A DNA stretch of 64,000 nucleotides from Saccharibacillus endophyticus (GTDB lineage: Bacteria > Bacillota > Bacilli > Paenibacillales > Paenibacillaceae): NCBI RefSeq assembly GCF_013185185.1, contig NZ_JAAZWE010000006.1, forward strand, positions 1 through 64,000, given 5' to 3'. Positions within the stretch are counted from its first letter, which is position 1. Each line of letters opens with the position of its first letter. The position numbers and the translations under genes were made by a program. Of the stretch, positions 61,324 through 64,000 are shown in pieces. The notes under the pieces were generated by a model, which did not search any database, had not been told where the DNA came from, and worked only from the letters and a program-made list of their open reading frames with translations.

Positions 61324-64000
61324 ATGGCTGATGAGAACAAAAAGCCCAAAACGAAACCTCCCGTCAAGAAAAGATCTTTTTTCCGCAAAACGCTGACCCT
61401 CTTTAAATGGGTCGTCATTCTGGGTTTTGCAGCGGTTCTTTTCGGAGGAGGCGCGGCAACGGGGTATGTAACCTCCATACTCAAAGATGAGCCGGTGCGC
61501 ACCAGAGCATCCATCGAACAGGCCATCGACGAGAACGCGATTACGGGCTTCGCTTATTTTCGGGACAGCTCCCCGATCGGTCAACTTCGTACTGACGAAG
61601 ATCGCAGGCCGGTCGTTTACGACCAGATTCCGGAAAGCGTTATTGATGCGCTGGTTTCGATCGAAGACAAAAGCTTTTACGAGCATCCCGGCATTGATAC
61701 AAAAGGTACGCTTCGCGCCGTCAAGCAGAAGCTGCTCAACGAACCGGTACAGACCGGCGGCAGTACGCTGACTCAACAGCTTGCGCGCCGGGTATTCTTA
61801 AGTCTGGATAAGACGAATGATCGCAAGATCAAGGAAATTCTACTGTCTCTGCGCATGGAGCGCTTCCTGTCCAAGGAAGAGATCATGACGGCCTATCTGA
61901 ACAAGATGCCGTTCGGCAAAGGCTCGGCAGGATACAATCTATTCGGCGTGAAGGCAGCAGCCAAAGGAATCTTCGGTCTCAGCGATCCTTCGCAGCTCAA
62001 CCTGGCCCAATCCGCTTACTTGTCGGGACTTCCTCAGCTCCCGACTACGTATTCCGCTTTTGACAGCCAAGGCAATTTTAACGAAAAAGGTTTCAAAAAT
62101 GCGGTCAGCCGCCAGCATCGCGTATTGGAAAATATGCTGGAGGACGGCAAGATCACGCGGAGCGAACATGATGAAGCCTTGGAATTCGACCTGCAAAGTT
62201 CTTTGGCAGGTCAAACTCCGAAAGCGTATGCGACTTATCCGTACTTGATGGCGGAAGTCGAACGCGAAGCGACAAAGATTATCATGACGCTGCAAAATCC
62301 TAGCGGCGACGATGCTTCGGCAGAGGGCACCTCCTCTTACGAAGCCGCCAATCAAATGCTGTTGACCGGCGGTTACCGCGTGTACACGACGATCGACCGG
62401 GATATTTACAAAACGATGCGCGGCGTGGCGGAAAACCCGTCCAACTTCGGCGCAGCCGATCCGCAAGGTCTTCCGCAGCAGCTTGCCGCAAGCCTTGTCG
62501 ATCAAAAAACCGGAGCCGTCATCGGGATGATCGAAGGCCGCAGCTTCAGCACGCTGGAGATGAACTTGTCCACCCAAATGAAGCGCCAACCGGGGTCGAC
62601 GATGAAACCGATCGCCGCTTACCTGCCGGCGCTGGACACCGGATTGATTCAGCCGGCCGGCGTGGTCGACGACGCGCCGATCATTTTGCAGACGGGATCG
62701 ACTTACCATATCCCGAAAAACGCCAACGGACGTTATCAAGGACTCGTGACGGCGCGTTACGCGCTTAATCAGTCCCTGAACATTCCGGCTCTCAAATTAT
62801 TCAACGAGAAGGTCGGCATCGACAATGCTTGGGCATTCGCAAAAAAGCTCGGCATTACGACGATTACCGATACCGACTATAAAGCCCAAACGGGCGTGCT
62901 CGGCGGCATGAGCCAGGGCGTCACCGTCAAGGAGCTGACCGGCGCTTACGCGGCGATCGGCAACGGCGGCGAGTTCAACGAGACCTACATGATCGAAAAA
63001 ATCGTGGACTCGAAAGGCAACATTGTCTACAAGCATCAAGTGAATCCGAGTCGCGTGTTCTCCGAGCAGACGGCTTACCTGATGACCGACATGTTGGAGA
63101 GCGTAATCAGCGACGGAACGGGCAACGCCCGCGGCAGCAGCATTCCGCAAATGTTCAATCAATACGGTAATATCGCGGTCGCCGGCAAAACCGGATCGAC
63201 TCAGGATTACGGCGACGTCTGGTTCATGGGCTTCACGCCCGACGTCACGCTGGGCGTATGGTCCGGTTATAACCAGCCCGTCAATACGATGAATGACGAT
63301 AAAGGGCGAGCGCGTGTCCTGTGGGCGACGATCATGAACGAATTGACGTCCTCGCGTCCCGAACTGTTCCCTACGACGACATTCGCGGAACCCGAAGGTA
63401 TCGTCAGCAAAACGGTGTCCGGTTTCAGCGGCAAGCTGCCGACGGAATTGACCGTTCAATCGGGCAAGCTGGTCACGGATATTTTCAACGAAAAATACGT
63501 GCCGACCGATTACGACGACGGGCTCGTTAACGCCAAGTATATTGTGTATAACGGCGTTAACTACGTGCCTCATCCGGAAACGCCGGACGATATGGTTCTG
63601 AAAAAAGTAACCGTCAATCGCGAAAAACCGATCAACCAACTCATTATCGAACTTAAAAACGCGTTATCCAAAATGCGTAACGCTCAACCGCTGGACTACT
63701 ACATTCCGGCCGATGCAGGCGTGGATATGCCGAAGGAAGTCGATCCGCGCAGCGACGACGGTTCAGCCCCTTCCGCCCCGGTCAATGTCTGGATGAACAA
63801 TTCCGGTACGGCGATCGCGTTCACGGCCAATTGGGAGAACGACGTCGTCGGCTACCGCTTGTACAGTTCATGGGACGGCGGCGGTTCCTTCCAATATGCC
63901 GGAGCCGTTCGAACAGGAGAGTTCTTGCAATTCCAAATCTCTCCAAGTTCCGCGATCCACTACGTGGTTGCAGTCGATGTAGCCGGCAATGAATCGGCGC
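61324..64000 (+). CDS. Class A penicillin-binding protein (bifunctional), 3' end cut by window edge
   Basis: Peptidoglycan synthase reading without a stop to the right end (over 890 residues). A Lys-rich cytoplasmic N-terminus, membrane anchor (about residues 30-50), glycosyltransferase domain (about 90-260; SIEDKSFYEHPGID with the catalytic Glu, TGGSTLTQQLARRVF and MPFGKGSAGYNLFG), and transpeptidase domain (about 330-700) with the serine motif in RQPGSTMKP, SQG, and AGKTGSTQDYG. Then comes a Pro/Ser-rich linker and a fibronectin type III-like domain (GTAIAFTANWENDVVGYRLY). ATG follows AAAGGAGG. Similar to Bacillus PBP1. Confidence 0.95.
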   Translation, partial: MADENKKPKTKPPVKKRSFFRKTLTLFKWVVILGFAAVLFGGGAATGYVTSILKDEPVRTRASIEQAIDENAITGFAYFRDSSPIGQLRTDEDRRPVVYDQIPESVIDALVSIEDKSFYEHPGIDTKGTLRAVKQKLLNEPVQTGGSTLTQQLARRVFLSLDKTNDRKIKEILLSLRMERFLSKEEIMTAYLNKMPFGKGSAGYNLFGVKAAAKGIFGLSDPSQLNLAQSAYLSGLPQLPTTYSAFDSQGNFNEKGFKNAVSRQHRVLENMLEDGKITRSEHDEALEFDLQSSLAGQTPKAYATYPYLMAEVEREATKIIMTLQNPSGDDASAEGTSSYEAANQMLLTGGYRVYTTIDRDIYKTMRGVAENPSNFGAADPQGLPQQLAASLVDQKTGAVIGMIEGRSFSTLEMNLSTQMKRQPGSTMKPIAAYLPALDTGLIQPAGVVDDAPIILQTGSTYHIPKNANGRYQGLVTARYALNQSLNIPALKLFNEKVGIDNAWAFAKKLGITTITDTDYKAQTGVLGGMSQGVTVKELTGAYAAIGNGGEFNETYMIEKIVDSKGNIVYKHQVNPSRVFSEQTAYLMTDMLESVISDGTGNARGSSIPQMFNQYGNIAVAGKTGSTQDYGDVWFMGFTPDVTLGVWSGYNQPVNTMNDDKGRARVLWATIMNELTSSRPELFPTTTFAEPEGIVSKTVSGFSGKLPTELTVQSGKLVTDIFNEKYVPTDYDDGLVNAKYIVYNGVNYVPHPETPDDMVLKKVTVNREKPINQLIIELKNALSKMRNAQPLDYYIPADAGVDMPKEVDPRSDDGSAPSAPVNVWMNNSGTAIAFTANWENDVVGYRLYSSWDGGGSFQYAGAVRTGEFLQFQISPSSAIHYVVAVDVAGNESA

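Noticed and set aside
1..64000. CRISPR array, prophage, integrase or toxin-antitoxin locus
   Set aside because: No regularly spaced repeats, no phage structural genes, no integrase or att site, and no recognisable toxin-antitoxin pair were found.

Overview
This window is a piece of chromosome from a moderately GC-rich low-GC-phylum bacterium (class Bacilli), most likely a member of the Paenibacillaceae (Paenibacillus or Saccharibacillus type). The evidence is gene content and order: a continuous minus-strand block, 41600 back to 26545, carries yicC-remA-gmk-rpoZ-coaBC-priA-def-fmt-rsmB-rlmN-prpC-prkC-rsgA-rpe, with rpmB divergent beside it and fakA-degV-recG further along. This is the classic Bacillales housekeeping cluster. 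YlbF/YlbG, YlaN, RqcH, an SLH-domain exoprotein and Asp23 fit the same group. The genus is an inference.

Layout. 1-1706: 3' part of a chemoreceptor gene. 1991-4015: small GntR(YtrA)/ABC exporter operon with a palindromic operator in its own promoter. 4407-8428: SLH-anchored serine hydrolase, a small secreted protein and a soluble band-7 (slipin) protein. 8429-9458: about 1 kb without genes, holding two copies of a structured repeat. 9459-16153: a translationally coupled operon of an ECF sigma factor, a membrane partner, two ABC ATPases and three permeases, ending near a DUF4253 gene. 16578-20546: an OFA-family MFS transporter next to a LytS/LytTR two-component system, with a two-repeat LytTR-type site in front of the transporter. 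20644-42493: the housekeeping block (DNA repair, fatty-acid kinase, ribosome assembly, Ser/Thr kinase-phosphatase pair, RNA methylation, formylation-deformylation, replication restart, CoA, nucleotide metabolism). 42695-48154: quinone-type ring-cleaving dioxygenase under an MhqR-like operator, dapF, rqcH and a PHP phosphoesterase. 48157-57690: LysR regulator, YlbF/YlbG, M20 amidohydrolase, ftsW, asp23, cation/proton antiporter, ylaN, a truncated HPr-like protein and an M29 aminopeptidase. 57935-64000: GAF-GGDEF diguanylate cyclase, rpsD with a structured leader, and a class A penicillin-binding protein that runs off the right end.

The most interesting content is non-coding. Six copies of a 150-220 bp intergenic repeat (R1-R6) share outer inverted-repeat arms and a core frame, and are built from two exchangeable hairpin modules. 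Arms of equivalent hairpins differ between copies in a compensatory way, which points to a selected fold. Nearly every copy lies between a stop codon and the intrinsic terminator of that gene, so they would be transcribed as 3' untranslated regions. Two further multi-arm palindromic elements (23597-23890 and 47166-47335) resemble them in architecture but not in sequence; the second supplies the C-terminal codons and the stop codon of the PHP gene. Other notable points are the LytTR/OFA regulatory pair, the MhqR-type operator sitting exactly in a promoter spacer, and an HPr-like protein that lacks the catalytic histidine segment but keeps the regulatory serine region.

No CRISPR array, transposase, prophage, rRNA or tRNA gene was found. 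All positions were read by eye; no similarity search or folding program was run.
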